Positions 36,299 to 45,832 of a stretch of DNA of 64,000 bases are shown here, one piece after another; positions within the stretch are counted from its first letter, which is position 1, and each line of letters starts with the position of its first letter. Under the pieces are notes generated by a model. It was not told the DNA's origin and made no database searches. It saw only the letters and a program-made list of their open reading frames with translations. The stretch comes from a bacterium Scap17 (GTDB lineage Bacteria; Pseudomonadota; Gammaproteobacteria; Pseudomonadales; Halomonadaceae), in assembly GCA_013376735.1 (NCBI GenBank), contig VINJ01000001.1:744001-808000 (forward strand), read 5' to 3'. The translations under genes and the position numbers were made by a program.

Positions 36299-36943
36299 TC
36301 ACAGCGCCTGCCACTGGTTGACGATGAGAGTGGCAGTGAGGTCGCCGTAATAGAGTTTCATCTTGCGCGGTAGCCACAGGCCTTCGGCGCGGGTCCAATC
36401 CTGATAGTCCACTTCCCAGCCGTCCTGGTAGAGGGTGGTCGGGAAGCCCAGTGCATCTGTCTCGAGGTCATGCTCGCCAGCGGCCGGTACGCCGCGCACC
36501 CAGTTGTCGAGGGCACCCAGCGGCAATGACCAGCCCAGTTGCGCCAGCATCAGGCTCTCGGCATCCGGGGCTTCGAAGTCACCCTCGGAGGAAGAGAGGC
36601 GCACGCCTTCGGCGTCGCGCACTAGAGTCGTGCGCCCCGCGCCCAGCGGGCCGGTGATCAGCATGTGGTAATCATCGCCGTCCTGCTGCCAGTCGAGGTT
36701 GGCGCTGTGGCCTTCCTCGGGGGTGCGAATGCCGACCTTGCCTGCCAGCTGCCAGTGGGTCAGGGCGGCAAGTTGCGTGTCCTGTTGCTGCCAGTCACCG
36801 TCACTGCGCGTCAGATCACCGGCATTGTCGCTGGCCATCTGGCTGGCGCAGCCGCTGAGTACCAGTGTCATGGCCAGCAGGGCTGGTCCGAGCAGGCGGC
36901 GTGCCTGGCTCAGCAGAGGAAGTGACAGGGAAAAAGTGATCAT
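36299..36943 (-). CDS. lolB: Outer-membrane lipoprotein receptor LolB
   Basis: LolB receives lipoproteins from LolA and inserts them in the outer membrane. A lipoprotein signal peptide ends at the lipobox LSGC, placing the acylated cysteine at residue 32. The following residues are Ala-Ser, not Asp, so the protein should itself be sorted to the outer membrane. The body shows the LolB pattern (HWQLAGKVGIRTPEEG and the C-terminal LPRKMKLYYGDLTATLIVNQW). It has 214 residues. It is the first gene of the ispE-tRNA-Gln-prs block. Confidence 0.94.
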   Translation of the reverse strand: MITFSLSLPLLSQARRLLGPALLAMTLVLSGCASQMASDNAGDLTRSDGDWQQQDTQLAALTHWQLAGKVGIRTPEEGHSANLDWQQDGDDYHMLITGPLGAGRTTLVRDAEGVRLSSSEGDFEAPDAESLMLAQLGWSLPLGALDNWVRGVPAAGEHDLETDALGFPTTLYQDGWEVDYQDWTRAEGLWLPRKMKLYYGDLTATLIVNQWQAL

Positions 36944-37065
36944 GACGCGAAAGCCTTCCGGATGGCGAGAAGATGAGGAGAGGTGAGTGAGGCTCCACTC
37001 ACTGGCGGGTCAGGATAATGGACTCGCCAGTGGGCAGAAAGTGCCGGGTAGCGTGGCAGTGCTCT

Positions 37066-38928
37066 TCAGGGCGCGTCGACGACCGGGCGCAGTTCCGGAA
37101 TGTGCTGGAACAGAGCTTCGAGCTCGCTGGCTTCTTCAAAGCGCTCGCTCAGCTCTACCGCCAGACCGCGGGCTTCATCCTCGCGGCCCAGCGCCCACAG
37201 CACCTCGATGAGATGGGCGCCGATCTCGGCATCCTGCTGCTGGGCCCAGGCGGCTTCCAGCGGTGCCAGCGCATTGTCGAGGTCGCCTGTCAGGTAGCGT
37301 CCCCAGCCGAGGCTGTCCAGGATGGCCGCGTCGTCGGGCGACAGCGCATGGGCGCGCTCGATCAGGGCCAACGCTTCCTCGAGGCGATCGGTCTCGACCA
37401 GCAGGGTGTAGCCGAGCGCGTTGTAGGCGCTGGCATTGTCGGGTTCCAGCGCGATGACTTCGCGCAGGTCTTTCTCCATGGCGTCCAGCTGATCATCTTC
37501 CAGGTGGCGAATGCCACGCAGGAACAGCAGGCTGCCCAGTTCGCTCTCCAGGTCGTTGCGCTTCTCGGCCTCCTGGGCGGCGATGGCTTGCGCAAGTGCC
37601 TTGCGACGCGTGGCAATGCTGCTGCTCAGCAGGGCCTCGGCCTCGGCATGCGCCCCCTGGGAGTCGAGCAGGTCGATCTCGAAGCTGAGCAGCGTCATGG
37701 CATGACGCGGATGACGCAGGCGTTCCACGGCCAGAAACTGACGGGCCTCGTCCGTGCGTTCATGTTCGACCAGCAACTGGGCGGCACGGGCGCGACTGGA
37801 GATGTAGCGCTCGCCGTCCGGCACCTGCCGGTAGTAGAGAATGGCGTTGTCGACATCGCCGCTGGACTCGGCGGCCAGCCCCAGCAGGGCGTAGGCGGCG
37901 TCCGGCACCGGGTCTTCATCGAGCAGCGGCAGCAGCAGGCGATGGGTGTCCTCGGGCGAATCGGCATCAAGATAGAGACTGGCCAGTGCCAGACGCAGAC
38001 GTGGCGCGCTGGGATGGCGGGCAATGAGGCTATCGATGCGCTCGCGTGCCGCGTCCAGATCGCCGCTGGCCAGTTCGGTCTGCGCGGCGCTCAGGATCAG
38101 GCGGCTGTCATCGGGGGCAATCTCAAGGCCTCGGGACACCGCTCGCCGAGCTGCCTCAAGACGCCCCGCGCTGCGTTCGATCTCGCTGCGCGCCAGCCAG
38201 AGCTCTGCCAATGTGGCGTGAGCGCTTTCCAGGCGCACCAGGCGTGCACGCGCCGCGGTCTCATTGCCCAGCGCAGACTCGAACAGTGCCGCGGCAATCT
38301 CGGGCATCGGCTGCTCGGGATACTGGGCGATATGCGTCTCCAGCATCGCCAGCAGGGGTTCGAGCTCGGCGCCGGCATCGATCGCCTGCTCGGCCAGGGT
38401 CGCCAGATTGCCATTGCCGCCACTGGCGGTGAGTATCAGGCGCTGTTCGAGCGCGGCCTGCCAGTCGCCTCGCTCGACAGCCAGGCGGGCGCGGATGATG
38501 CCGGGCTCGCTGGCGGACTCATCGAGTTGCTGCCAGCGTTCGGCGGCGCGCTCCAGCAGGGCCGGGTTGTCGGCGAAACGAGCCGCGAGCACGGCGCGTC
38601 GCGCCAGTTCCGGGTCATCGAAGTGACGGCTGGCGGCCAGATAGCCATTGGCGGCGCGGGGATAGTCACCGCGCTGTCCGGCGAGTTCGGCGCTCAACAG
38701 CTGATTGAGGCTGTCTGCATCCAGGCCCTGCTGGATGGGCGGCGCCGTGGCCAGCGGGTCGGGCTGCGCCCTCAGGGGCGCGGAGTCGCTCATCGACTGA
38801 CAGCCGGTCATGCCCAGCAGCAACCCGCCCACGACGCAGGACTTCCACCCGCCGCGCGGGCGACGAGGGGCATCAAGAGAGGCGAGAGTGTGCGGGGGGC
38901 TATGTTCAGCGGCAGTCGAAGCGTGCAT
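37066..38928 (-). CDS. TPR-repeat lipoprotein
   Basis: A lipobox (LLGMTGC) puts the lipidated cysteine at residue 43 after an unusually long N-terminus. The rest of the 620 residues is helical repeat sequence with tetratricopeptide motifs, clearest in the C-terminal third (ASAYNALGYTLLVETDRLEEALALIERA). Genes of this type lie between lolB and hemA in pseudomonads and halomonads. The function is not established; TPR lipoproteins usually serve as scaffolds for envelope assembly. The start has no clear ribosome site, and a shorter version is possible. Confidence 0.85.
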   Translation of the reverse strand: MHASTAAEHSPPHTLASLDAPRRPRGGWKSCVVGGLLLGMTGCQSMSDSAPLRAQPDPLATAPPIQQGLDADSLNQLLSAELAGQRGDYPRAANGYLAASRHFDDPELARRAVLAARFADNPALLERAAERWQQLDESASEPGIIRARLAVERGDWQAALEQRLILTASGGNGNLATLAEQAIDAGAELEPLLAMLETHIAQYPEQPMPEIAAALFESALGNETAARARLVRLESAHATLAELWLARSEIERSAGRLEAARRAVSRGLEIAPDDSRLILSAAQTELASGDLDAARERIDSLIARHPSAPRLRLALASLYLDADSPEDTHRLLLPLLDEDPVPDAAYALLGLAAESSGDVDNAILYYRQVPDGERYISSRARAAQLLVEHERTDEARQFLAVERLRHPRHAMTLLSFEIDLLDSQGAHAEAEALLSSSIATRRKALAQAIAAQEAEKRNDLESELGSLLFLRGIRHLEDDQLDAMEKDLREVIALEPDNASAYNALGYTLLVETDRLEEALALIERAHALSPDDAAILDSLGWGRYLTGDLDNALAPLEAAWAQQQDAEIGAHLIEVLWALGREDEARGLAVELSERFEEASELEALFQHIPELRPVVDAP

Positions 38929-39430
38929 GCAACCTCGCGTTTGTCAGTGTGGGCAGAATGGGGAACAGGGCGATCGAGCCGCAGGCCGGGTCATGTGCGT
39001 AGCATGGCGCTGACGAAGCCATCGTGTCTCGCAGCATAACGGCTGGCGGCGAAGGGGGATAGCGTTGCCGACGCAAGGAAGTGGCATGACCCACCGGACA
39101 CCTCGTATGCCGACAGATACGTCGCGCGGGCTGATAGCGATAGCCTGCCAGCATCATGGAAAATCCTCATCGGCTGCGACATGCTGCGGGGTCGCGTGGT
39201 GCAGACGCTGTGATAGAATGAGCGCGCTAATATTACGATCTCAGCCGCTTCGGCAGCCCTGTGTGCCTTTATGTCAGCCGCCCTTGTCCCCATTTGTGTC
39301 GACAGGTGTAAAGGCACCGAGCCTGCGCGGATTACCTGCTGTCCTGGCCTTGGCCTCGCGGCAGGCCAGCACCGAGAGCCGCCTGACATTGACGCCGATT
39401 CCTGCCGGCCAGACCCTGACGACTGACTCC
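38929..39430. other. Divergent region between the TPR lipoprotein gene and hemA
   Basis: No gene is seen in these 500 bases. A possible -10 for hemA, TAGAAT, lies at 39214-39219, but no good -35 precedes it. If used, the hemA leader would be about 205 bases. One hemA-frame ORF remains open upstream to 39065 but lacks HemA-like sequence. Confidence 0.35.
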
Positions 39431-40702
39431 ATGACCCTTCTTGCCCTTGGCATCAATCACCGCACCGCCGCCGTTGACGTGCGTGAGCGCGTTGCTTTCA
39501 CGCCTGCGCAGCTCGATGCCGCGCTGGGCGAATTGAAGCGCCTGCCGGCGGTTTCCGAAGCGGCGGTGCTGTCGACCTGCAATCGTACCGAGCTGTACTG
39601 CGTGACCAGCGATGGCGCCAAGTCGGTGCTCGAGTGGCTGGGGCGTTTTCATCGCCTGCCGGTGGAGGAGCTGTCGCGTTGCAGCTATCAGCACCTGGGA
39701 GAGGAGGCGGTACGCCACCTGATCCGTGTCGCGGTGGGGCTGGACTCGATGGTGCTGGGCGAGCCGCAGATTCTGGGCCAACTCAAGGACGCCTATCAGT
39801 TCGCGCGCAACTCGGTGGGGCTGGGCGGTGAGCTCGAGCAGCTCTTCCAGCATATCTTCCAGGTCGCCAAGCAGGTACGTACCGAGACCGGTATCGGCGA
39901 GAACCCCGTCTCGGTGGCCTACGCCGCCGTCAGCATGGCCAGCCACATCTTCGATGACTTCTCGCGGGCCAATGCCTTGTTGATCGGCGCCGGCGAGACC
40001 ATCGAACTCGTCGCGCGCCATCTCAAGGAAGCGGGCATCGCCAACCTGTGCATCGCCAACCGCACCGTGTCGCGCGCCGAGCGTCTGGCCGATGAGCTGG
40101 GCGGGACTGCCATCGGCCTGGAAGGTATTCCGCATGCCCTCGAGAATGCCGATATCGTGATAGCCTCCACCGCTTCCCAATTGCCGATTCTCGGCAAGGG
40201 CATGGTGGAACGCGCGCTCAAGAAGCGCCGCTACAAGCCGGTGTTCATGGTCGACATCGCCGTACCGCGCGATATCGAGCCGCAGGTCGGAGACCTCGAC
40301 GACGTCTTCCTCTATACGGTCGATGACCTGCAGGAGGTGATCGACGAGAATCGTCGCCACCGTGAGTTGGCCGCTGCCCAGGCAGAAGAGTTGATTCGCC
40401 AGGGCGTCAACGCCTGGTCGCACCGCAAGCGGGTGCGCAGTGGCGGCGAAGTCATCAAGCGCTATCGCAGCCATGGCGAGCAACTGCGCGCCGAATGCGA
40501 GGCGCAGGCGCTGGCGGAGCTCGATCAGGGACGCGACCCCCAGGAAGTGGTCGCGCAGTTGGCGCGCCAGCTGGCCAATCGCTTCATGCATCACCCGACA
40601 CTGGCACTGCGCCAGGCCTCGGGAGACGATCGCCAGGATATTCTTCAGACGGCCCAGACGCTTCTGCTCGCGCCGGCTGATTCATCACAGGACCCTTCAT
40701 GA
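39431..40702 (+). CDS. hemA: Glutamyl-tRNA reductase
   Basis: HemA reduces glutamyl-tRNA to glutamate-1-semialdehyde, the first step of C5 haem synthesis. The catalytic Cys50 lies in LSTCNRTE, the tRNA-binding and NADPH domains follow ([15 protein letters not shown]), and the C-terminal dimerisation helix is present. The start at 39431 ([13 protein letters not shown]) matches the family and gives 423 residues (E. coli 418). The stop overlaps the prfA start by four bases (ATGA), so haem synthesis and termination-factor genes are co-transcribed as in E. coli. Confidence 0.98.
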   Translation: MTLLALGINHRTAAVDVRERVAFTPAQLDAALGELKRLPAVSEAAVLSTCNRTELYCVTSDGAKSVLEWLGRFHRLPVEELSRCSYQHLGEEAVRHLIRVAVGLDSMVLGEPQILGQLKDAYQFARNSVGLGGELEQLFQHIFQVAKQVRTETGIGENPVSVAYAAVSMASHIFDDFSRANALLIGAGETIELVARHLKEAGIANLCIANRTVSRAERLADELGGTAIGLEGIPHALENADIVIASTASQLPILGKGMVERALKKRRYKPVFMVDIAVPRDIEPQVGDLDDVFLYTVDDLQEVIDENRRHRELAAAQAEELIRQGVNAWSHRKRVRSGGEVIKRYRSHGEQLRAECEAQALAELDQGRDPQEVVAQLARQLANRFMHHPTLALRQASGDDRQDILQTAQTLLLAPADSSQDPS

Positions 40703-41784
40703 AAGACAGCCTCATCACCAAGCTCGACACCTTCCATGACCGCTTCGAGGAGATCTCCGCACTGTTGTCGGAGCCCGAAGTGATCGGGGACCAGGCCAGG
40801 TTCCGCGACCTGTCGCGGGAGTATGCCGAGCTTGAGCCATTGATCGAGGCATGGCGCCGTCATCGCGGCCTGAACGAAGATCGTGACGCCGCGCTGGAGA
40901 TGGCGGAGGACAGTGACCCCGAGATGCGCGACATGGCGCGTGAGGAAGTCCGCGATGCCGATGCGGCGCTCGAGACGCTGGAAGCCGAGATTACCCAGCT
41001 GCTGATTCCGCGTGACCCGGATGACGGTGCCAACGTCTTCCTCGAGGTGCGCGCCGGCACGGGCGGTGACGAGGCGGCGCTGTTCGCCGGTGACCTGTTC
41101 AAGATGTACTCGCGCTACGCCGAGCTCAAGGGCTGGCAGGTCGAGACCGTCAGCGCCAGTCACGGCGAGCACGGCGGCTTCAAGGAAGTCATCGCCCGCG
41201 TGAAGGGCGAGGGCGTCTACTCGCGCCTCAAGTTCGAGTCCGGCGCGCACCGCGTGCAGCGCGTGCCCGCCACCGAATCCCAGGGGCGTATCCATACCTC
41301 GGCCTGCACCGTGGCGGTGATGCCCGAGGCCGATGAAGTCGGTGACGTCGACATCAATCCGGCCGACCTGCGCGTGGACACCTATCGCAGCTCCGGCGCC
41401 GGTGGTCAGCACGTCAACACCACCGATTCCGCGATTCGCATCACCCACCTGCCCACCGGTGTGGTGGTGGAGTGTCAGGATGAGCGCAGCCAGCACAAGA
41501 ACCGTGCGCGCGCCATGTCACTGCTGGCGGCGCGCCTCAAGCAGGCCGCGGTGGACACCCAGGCACAGGCCACCTCCGATGCCCGTCGCAAGCTGGTCGG
41601 CTCCGGTGATCGCTCCGAGCGCATCCGTACCTACAACTTCCCGCAGGGGCGTCTGACTGACCACCGCATCAACCTGACGCTCTACAAGCTCAATGAAGTG
41701 ATCGCCGGCCAGCTGGACGAAGTGATCGAGCCGCTGGTGGTGGAATACCAGGCCGATCAGCTGACCGCACTGCAGGAGCAATAA
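40699..41784 (+). CDS. prfA: Peptide chain release factor 1
   Basis: RF1 ends translation at UAA and UAG. The peptidyl-hydrolysis motif GGQ is at residues 235-237, methylated by PrmC encoded next. The stop-codon recognition PAT is at residues 190-192, the RF1 (not RF2) signature. It has 361 residues, as usual. It overlaps hemA by four bases and ends one base before prmC. Confidence 0.98.
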   Translation: MKDSLITKLDTFHDRFEEISALLSEPEVIGDQARFRDLSREYAELEPLIEAWRRHRGLNEDRDAALEMAEDSDPEMRDMAREEVRDADAALETLEAEITQLLIPRDPDDGANVFLEVRAGTGGDEAALFAGDLFKMYSRYAELKGWQVETVSASHGEHGGFKEVIARVKGEGVYSRLKFESGAHRVQRVPATESQGRIHTSACTVAVMPEADEVGDVDINPADLRVDTYRSSGAGGQHVNTTDSAIRITHLPTGVVVECQDERSQHKNRARAMSLLAARLKQAAVDTQAQATSDARRKLVGSGDRSERIRTYNFPQGRLTDHRINLTLYKLNEVIAGQLDEVIEPLVVEYQADQLTALQEQ

Positions 41785-41785
41785 G

Positions 41786-42634
41786 GTGAGAATCGATGTC
41801 ACCCTGGCAGCCGCGACTGCCCGTCTGAGCGAGGCGGGCAGCGATTCTCCGCGTCTGGATGCCGAGTTGCTGCTGGGCGAGGTAATGGGACGAGAGCGCA
41901 CCTGGTTCTACACCTGGGGCGATCGGGATCTCGAGAGCGAGGCCGGTGCCGAGGGTGTGGCACGTTTCGAGGCGCTGTTGGCGCGCCGGGCCGAGGGCCA
42001 TCCCGTGGCGCATCTGCTCGGGCGGCGTGAATTCTATGGCCTGACGCTGGCCTGTTCACCGGCCACGCTGATTCCGCGCCCGGACACCGAGGTGATGGTG
42101 GAGTGCGCGCTGGAACTGGCCGAGGCCACCAGCGGCAAGCTGCTGGATCTCGGTACCGGCACCGGTGCCATCGCGCTGGCCTTTGCGCGTCACCGCCCGC
42201 AGTGGCAGGTGTTGGGCGTCGATCTCATCGAGGAAGCCGTGCAGCTTGCACGTGGCAATGCCGAGCGTCTGGCGATCGCCAATGCCGAATTCCGCCAAAG
42301 TGACTGGTTCAGTGGCGTCACCGAGACCGGCTTTGCGCTGATTACCGCCAACCCCCCTTATCTGGCCGATGATGACCCGCATCTCGTGCTGGGCGATGTG
42401 CGCTTCGAGCCGCGCTCGGCGCTGGTCGCGGCCGAGGCAGGGCTGGCGGACTTTCTGCATCTGATCGCCACTGCGCCGCAGCACCTGGCCGCAGGCGGCC
42501 ACCTGATGCTGGAGCATGGCCTCACCCAGGGCAATGAAGTGCGCGAGGCACTGCGTGCCGGCGGCTTCGTTGACGTCGAGACCCTGGAAGACCTGGGCGG
42601 GCGCGAACGCATCACGCTGGGCAAGCTGGCCTGA
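41786..42634 (+). CDS. prmC: Release-factor glutamine methyltransferase
   Basis: PrmC methylates the glutamine of the GGQ motif in RF1 and RF2. The SAM-binding DLGTGTGAIA starts at residue 121 and the catalytic NPPY is at 189-192; the N-terminal helical domain binds the release factor. The GTG start at 41786 is one base after the prfA stop, and AGGAG at the end of prfA serves as ribosome site. It has 282 residues. Confidence 0.96.
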   Translation: MRIDVTLAAATARLSEAGSDSPRLDAELLLGEVMGRERTWFYTWGDRDLESEAGAEGVARFEALLARRAEGHPVAHLLGRREFYGLTLACSPATLIPRPDTEVMVECALELAEATSGKLLDLGTGTGAIALAFARHRPQWQVLGVDLIEEAVQLARGNAERLAIANAEFRQSDWFSGVTETGFALITANPPYLADDDPHLVLGDVRFEPRSALVAAEAGLADFLHLIATAPQHLAAGGHLMLEHGLTQGNEVREALRAGGFVDVETLEDLGGRERITLGKLA

Positions 42635-42641
42635 TGCTCGC

Positions 42642-42664
42642 CGGGCACCGTCTAGCGGTGCCCG
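42642..42664 (+). terminator. Hairpin after prmC
   Basis: CGGGCACCG (42642-42650) pairs with CGGTGCCCG (42656-42664), eight bases after the prmC stop. The right arm continues into a 14-bp direct repeat (GGTGCCCGTGTAGT at 42657-42670 and 42671-42684). There is no T run, so termination efficiency is uncertain. Confidence 0.5.
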
Positions 42665-42684
42665 TGTAGTGGTGCCCGTGTAGT

Positions 42685-42950
42685 GGCGCCCGTGGGTGTT
42701 TCCCGCTGACACCCTCGGCGCCTGGCATCCCTGTAGTGCATTCCACCGTTTTCTGTGGAGTCTGCGTGGAATCCTCGTCACAGTACCGCCAGTGAAGGCG
42801 TATCCCCTGTTGGTCGGGTATGATAGTAATGATCCTGCATGATTGGCATGGTCGTCTGATAACTCCCTTGTTATCCGACGGCCTGACTGCACGGAAGCCA
42901 GGAGCACGGATGATCCTGCTGCAAGTCACCCTGCTGGGAAAACTATTACA
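42685..42950 (+). promoter_or_regulatory. lrp upstream region with an imperfect palindrome
   Basis: No gene is seen in this region. At 42853-42863 and 42870-42880 lie 11-bp inverted arms with one mismatch, centred on GATAAC-N6-GTTATC, 70 bases before lrp. It could be an autoregulatory operator or a leader hairpin. No convincing promoter hexamers were assigned. Confidence 0.5.
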
Positions 42951-43451
42951 ATGAAAGCAAAATCACGCACTCTGGACCGCATCGACCTCAAGATTCTGCG
43001 TTGCCTGCAAGAGAATGCTCGCATCTCCTATGTCGACCTCGCCTCGGAAGTCGGCCTTTCCACCACGCCGTGCCTGGAGCGTGTCAAACGCCTCGAGCGT
43101 GCCGGCGTCATCCGCGGTTACAAGGCGGTGCTCGACCCCAAGGCGCTCAAGGCCAACCTGCTGGTCTTCGTCGAGATCAGTCTCGAGACACAGTCGCCGT
43201 CGGTGTTCGATGAATTCCGCCGCGCCGTCTCCAAGCTGCCGCAGATCCAGGAGTGTCATCTGGTCTCCGGTCAGTTCGACTACATCCTCAAGTGCCGGAT
43301 TCCGGAAATGTCCGCCTATCGTCAGCTGCTCGGCGATGTGGTGCTGACGCTGCCCGGCGTCAAGGAATCCAAGAGTTATGTGGTGATGGAGGAGGTCAAG
43401 GAGCAGTTCTCGCTGCATGTGCCCGATATCGAGGAGCTGGACGCCAAGTAA
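42951..43451 (+). CDS. lrp: Leucine-responsive regulatory protein (Lrp/AsnC family)
   Basis: This global regulator responds to amino acids. The N-terminal helix-turn-helix (about residues 8-60) and the sequences TTPCLERVKRLERAGVI, LLVFVEISLE, ECHLVSGQFDYILK and SYVVMEEVKE closely follow E. coli Lrp, more so than AsnC. The start at 42951 (MKAKSRTLDRID) gives 166 residues (E. coli 164); longer in-frame starts add unrelated sequence. It stands between prmC and moeB. Confidence 0.93.
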   Translation: MKAKSRTLDRIDLKILRCLQENARISYVDLASEVGLSTTPCLERVKRLERAGVIRGYKAVLDPKALKANLLVFVEISLETQSPSVFDEFRRAVSKLPQIQECHLVSGQFDYILKCRIPEMSAYRQLLGDVVLTLPGVKESKSYVVMEEVKEQFSLHVPDIEELDAK

Positions 43452-43523
43452 TGGCAAGTCACGTTGTTGCCAGACAGGGCTCGTGGCTTCTCACTTCATT
43501 TACCGACAGGCGGCTTTTCTCCC

Positions 43524-44273
43524 ATGCAAGATTCGCAATTGCTGCGCTACTCGCGCCAGATCCTGCTCCCTCAGGTCGACATCGCCGGGCAGCAGCGCCT
43601 GTTGGCGGCGCGGGTGCTGGTGATCGGGGCGGGTGGTCTGGGCTGCCCGGCAGCGCTCTATCTGGCAGCTGCGGGCATCGGCACTTTGGTGGTGGCCGAT
43701 GATGACCACGTCGAGCTGTCCAATCTGCAGCGTCAGATCGCCCATGGTGACGCCGACATCGATCAGCCCAAGGCGCAATCACTCGCCGCCTCGCTGTTGG
43801 CGATCAATCCCGATACCGAGGTGATCGCATTGTCAGAGCGCCTGCAGGAGGAAGCGCTGGCCGAGCAGGTGGCCGCCGCAGACGTGGTGCTCGATTGCAC
43901 CGATCGCTTCAGCTCGCGCTTCCCGATCAACGCCGCCTGCGTGGCAGCGGGCACCCCGCTGGTGTCCGGCGCCGCGATACGCTTCTCCGGCCAGCTGGCG
44001 GTGTTTGATCGCCGTGAGCCACAGGCGCCGTGTTACGGCTGCCTGTATCCGCCGGATGAGCTGGGCGATGAAGAGTTGACCTGCGCTGAAAGTGGTGTCA
44101 TCGCGCCGCTGGTCGGCATCATCGGCGCCTTCCAGGCGCTGGAAGCGCTCAAGCTGATCAGCGGTGCTGGCAGCGTGCATCGCGGCCTGGCCACCTTCGA
44201 TGGCCTGAGCGGTGAATGGCGGCGCATGGGCCTCAAGCGCGACCCCGGCTGTCAGGTGTGTGGCGGTTCGTGA
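43524..44273 (+). CDS. moeB: Molybdopterin-synthase adenylyltransferase
   Basis: MoeB adenylates the C-terminus of MoaD to allow its thiocarboxylation in molybdenum-cofactor synthesis. The nucleotide-binding GAGGLGCPAALYL starts at residue 35. Zinc-binding cysteine pairs are in CYGCLYPP and CQVCGG. The length of 249 residues equals that of E. coli MoeB. ThiF is an alternative, but the linkage to hemA-prfA-prmC is the pseudomonad moeB position. A weak ribosome site precedes the ATG. Confidence 0.92.
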   Translation: MQDSQLLRYSRQILLPQVDIAGQQRLLAARVLVIGAGGLGCPAALYLAAAGIGTLVVADDDHVELSNLQRQIAHGDADIDQPKAQSLAASLLAINPDTEVIALSERLQEEALAEQVAAADVVLDCTDRFSSRFPINAACVAAGTPLVSGAAIRFSGQLAVFDRREPQAPCYGCLYPPDELGDEELTCAESGVIAPLVGIIGAFQALEALKLISGAGSVHRGLATFDGLSGEWRRMGLKRDPGCQVCGGS

Positions 44274-44314
44274 GCCTGCATGGGCGGCTGTTGATTGTCG
44301 TTCGATAGAGCATG

Positions 44315-44354
44315 AAAAAGCCCCCAGCGTCGTGATGACGGTGGGGGCTTTTTT
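44315..44354. terminator. Bidirectional terminator between moeB and gatB
   Basis: AAAAAGCCCCCA (44315-44326) pairs with TGGGGGCTTTTT (44342-44353). T runs lie on both strands, serving the converging moeB and gatB transcripts. Confidence 0.9.
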
Positions 44355-44377
44355 CATTCAGCGGCTGATGGACAGGC

Positions 44378-45832
44378 TCAGCTGAGGCTATCCAGCTTGT
44401 CTTTCAGCACCTTGTTGACCTGTTGCGGATTGGCGGTGCCGCGCGAGGCCTTCATCACCTGACCGACGAAGAAGCCGATCATCTTGCCACGCTTGTCCGG
44501 CTCGGCTTCCTGATACTGTGTCACCTGGGCCGGGTTGTCGGCGATCACCTGATCGACCACGGCTTCGATGGCACCGGTGTCGGTGACCTGCTTGAGGCCG
44601 CGTGACTCGATGATCTCGTCGGCGTTTTCGCCTTCGCCATCCCACAGCGCGGCGAATACCTGCTTGGCGGCCTTGCCGTTGATGGTCTCGTCGACGATGC
44701 GCTTGATCAGGCCACCCAGCTGAGCCGCGGAGACCGGGCTGACGGCGATGTCGAGGTTTTCCTTGTTGAGACGACCGGTCAGCTCACCTTGCACCCAGTT
44801 GGCGGCCTGCTTGGCGTCGCCGCAGACATCCTTCACTTCCTCGAAGAAGTCGGCCATTTCGCGGCTGGCGGACAGCACGCCGGCGTCATAGGCGGACAGG
44901 CCCAGTTCGCTTTCGAAACGCGCGCGTTTCTCGGCCGGCAGTTCCGGCAGGGTCTGGCGCAGGTGTTCGATGTAGGCCTCGTCCACTTCCACCGGCAGCA
45001 GATCCGGGCACGGGAAGTAGCGGTAATCGTTGGCTTCTTCCTTGGTACGCATGCTGCGCGTCTCGTCGGCGTCCGGATCATACAGGCGGGTTTCCTGCAC
45101 GACCTTGCCGCCGTCCTCGATCAGCTCGATCTGACGCTCCACCTCGAAGTGGATGGCGCGCTCGATGAAGCGGAAGGAGTTGACGTTCTTGATCTCCGCG
45201 CGGGTGCCGAAGGCTTCCTGCCCCTTGGGGCGCACCGAGACGTTGACGTCGCAACGCAGCGAGCCTTCGGCCATGTTGCCGTCAGAGATGCCGAGATACG
45301 TCACGATGGCGTGGATCGCTTTCACGTAGGCCACCGCTTCCTTGGCGGAACGCATGTCCGGCTCGGAGACGATTTCCAGCAGTGGTGTGCCGGCACGGTT
45401 GAGGTCGATGCCGGTCATGCCCTGGAAGTCTTCGTGCAGCGACTTGCCGGCGTCTTCCTCGAGGTGGGCATGGTGGATGCGGATCGACTTGCGCGTGCCA
45501 TCTTCCAGAAGGATCTCGAGCTCACCCGGACCGACGATGGGCTGATCCATCTGGCTGGTCTGGTAGCCCTTGGGCAGATCCGGATAGAAGTAGTTCTTGC
45601 GTTCGAACACCGAACGGCCGGCCACGGCGGCATTGACGGCGAGGCCGAAGCGCACGGCCATGGCCACGGCCTGCTCGTTGAGCACCGGCAGGGTGCCCGG
45701 CAGGCCGAGGTCCACGGCGCTGGCCTGGGTGTTGGGCTCGGCACCGTAGGTGGTGGAAGAGCCGGAGAAGATCTTTGACTGGGTGGCGAGCTGAGCGTGA
45801 ACCTCAAGCCCGATTACGACTTCCCATTGCAT
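44378..45832 (-). CDS. gatB: Aspartyl/glutamyl-tRNA amidotransferase subunit B
   Basis: GatB binds and phosphorylates misacylated Glu-tRNA(Gln) or Asp-tRNA(Asn) for amidation. [12 protein letters not shown] opens the cradle domain, [10 protein letters not shown] and [10 protein letters not shown] are conserved, and the C-terminal helical and YqeY tail domains follow. It has 484 residues. Its ATG overlaps the gatA stop by one base. The gene is of interest beside the tRNA-Asn and tRNA-Gln genes encoded in the same window. Confidence 0.98.
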   Translation of the reverse strand: MQWEVVIGLEVHAQLATQSKIFSGSSTTYGAEPNTQASAVDLGLPGTLPVLNEQAVAMAVRFGLAVNAAVAGRSVFERKNYFYPDLPKGYQTSQMDQPIVGPGELEILLEDGTRKSIRIHHAHLEEDAGKSLHEDFQGMTGIDLNRAGTPLLEIVSEPDMRSAKEAVAYVKAIHAIVTYLGISDGNMAEGSLRCDVNVSVRPKGQEAFGTRAEIKNVNSFRFIERAIHFEVERQIELIEDGGKVVQETRLYDPDADETRSMRTKEEANDYRYFPCPDLLPVEVDEAYIEHLRQTLPELPAEKRARFESELGLSAYDAGVLSASREMADFFEEVKDVCGDAKQAANWVQGELTGRLNKENLDIAVSPVSAAQLGGLIKRIVDETINGKAAKQVFAALWDGEGENADEIIESRGLKQVTDTGAIEAVVDQVIADNPAQVTQYQEAEPDKRGKMIGFFVGQVMKASRGTANPQQVNKVLKDKLDSLS

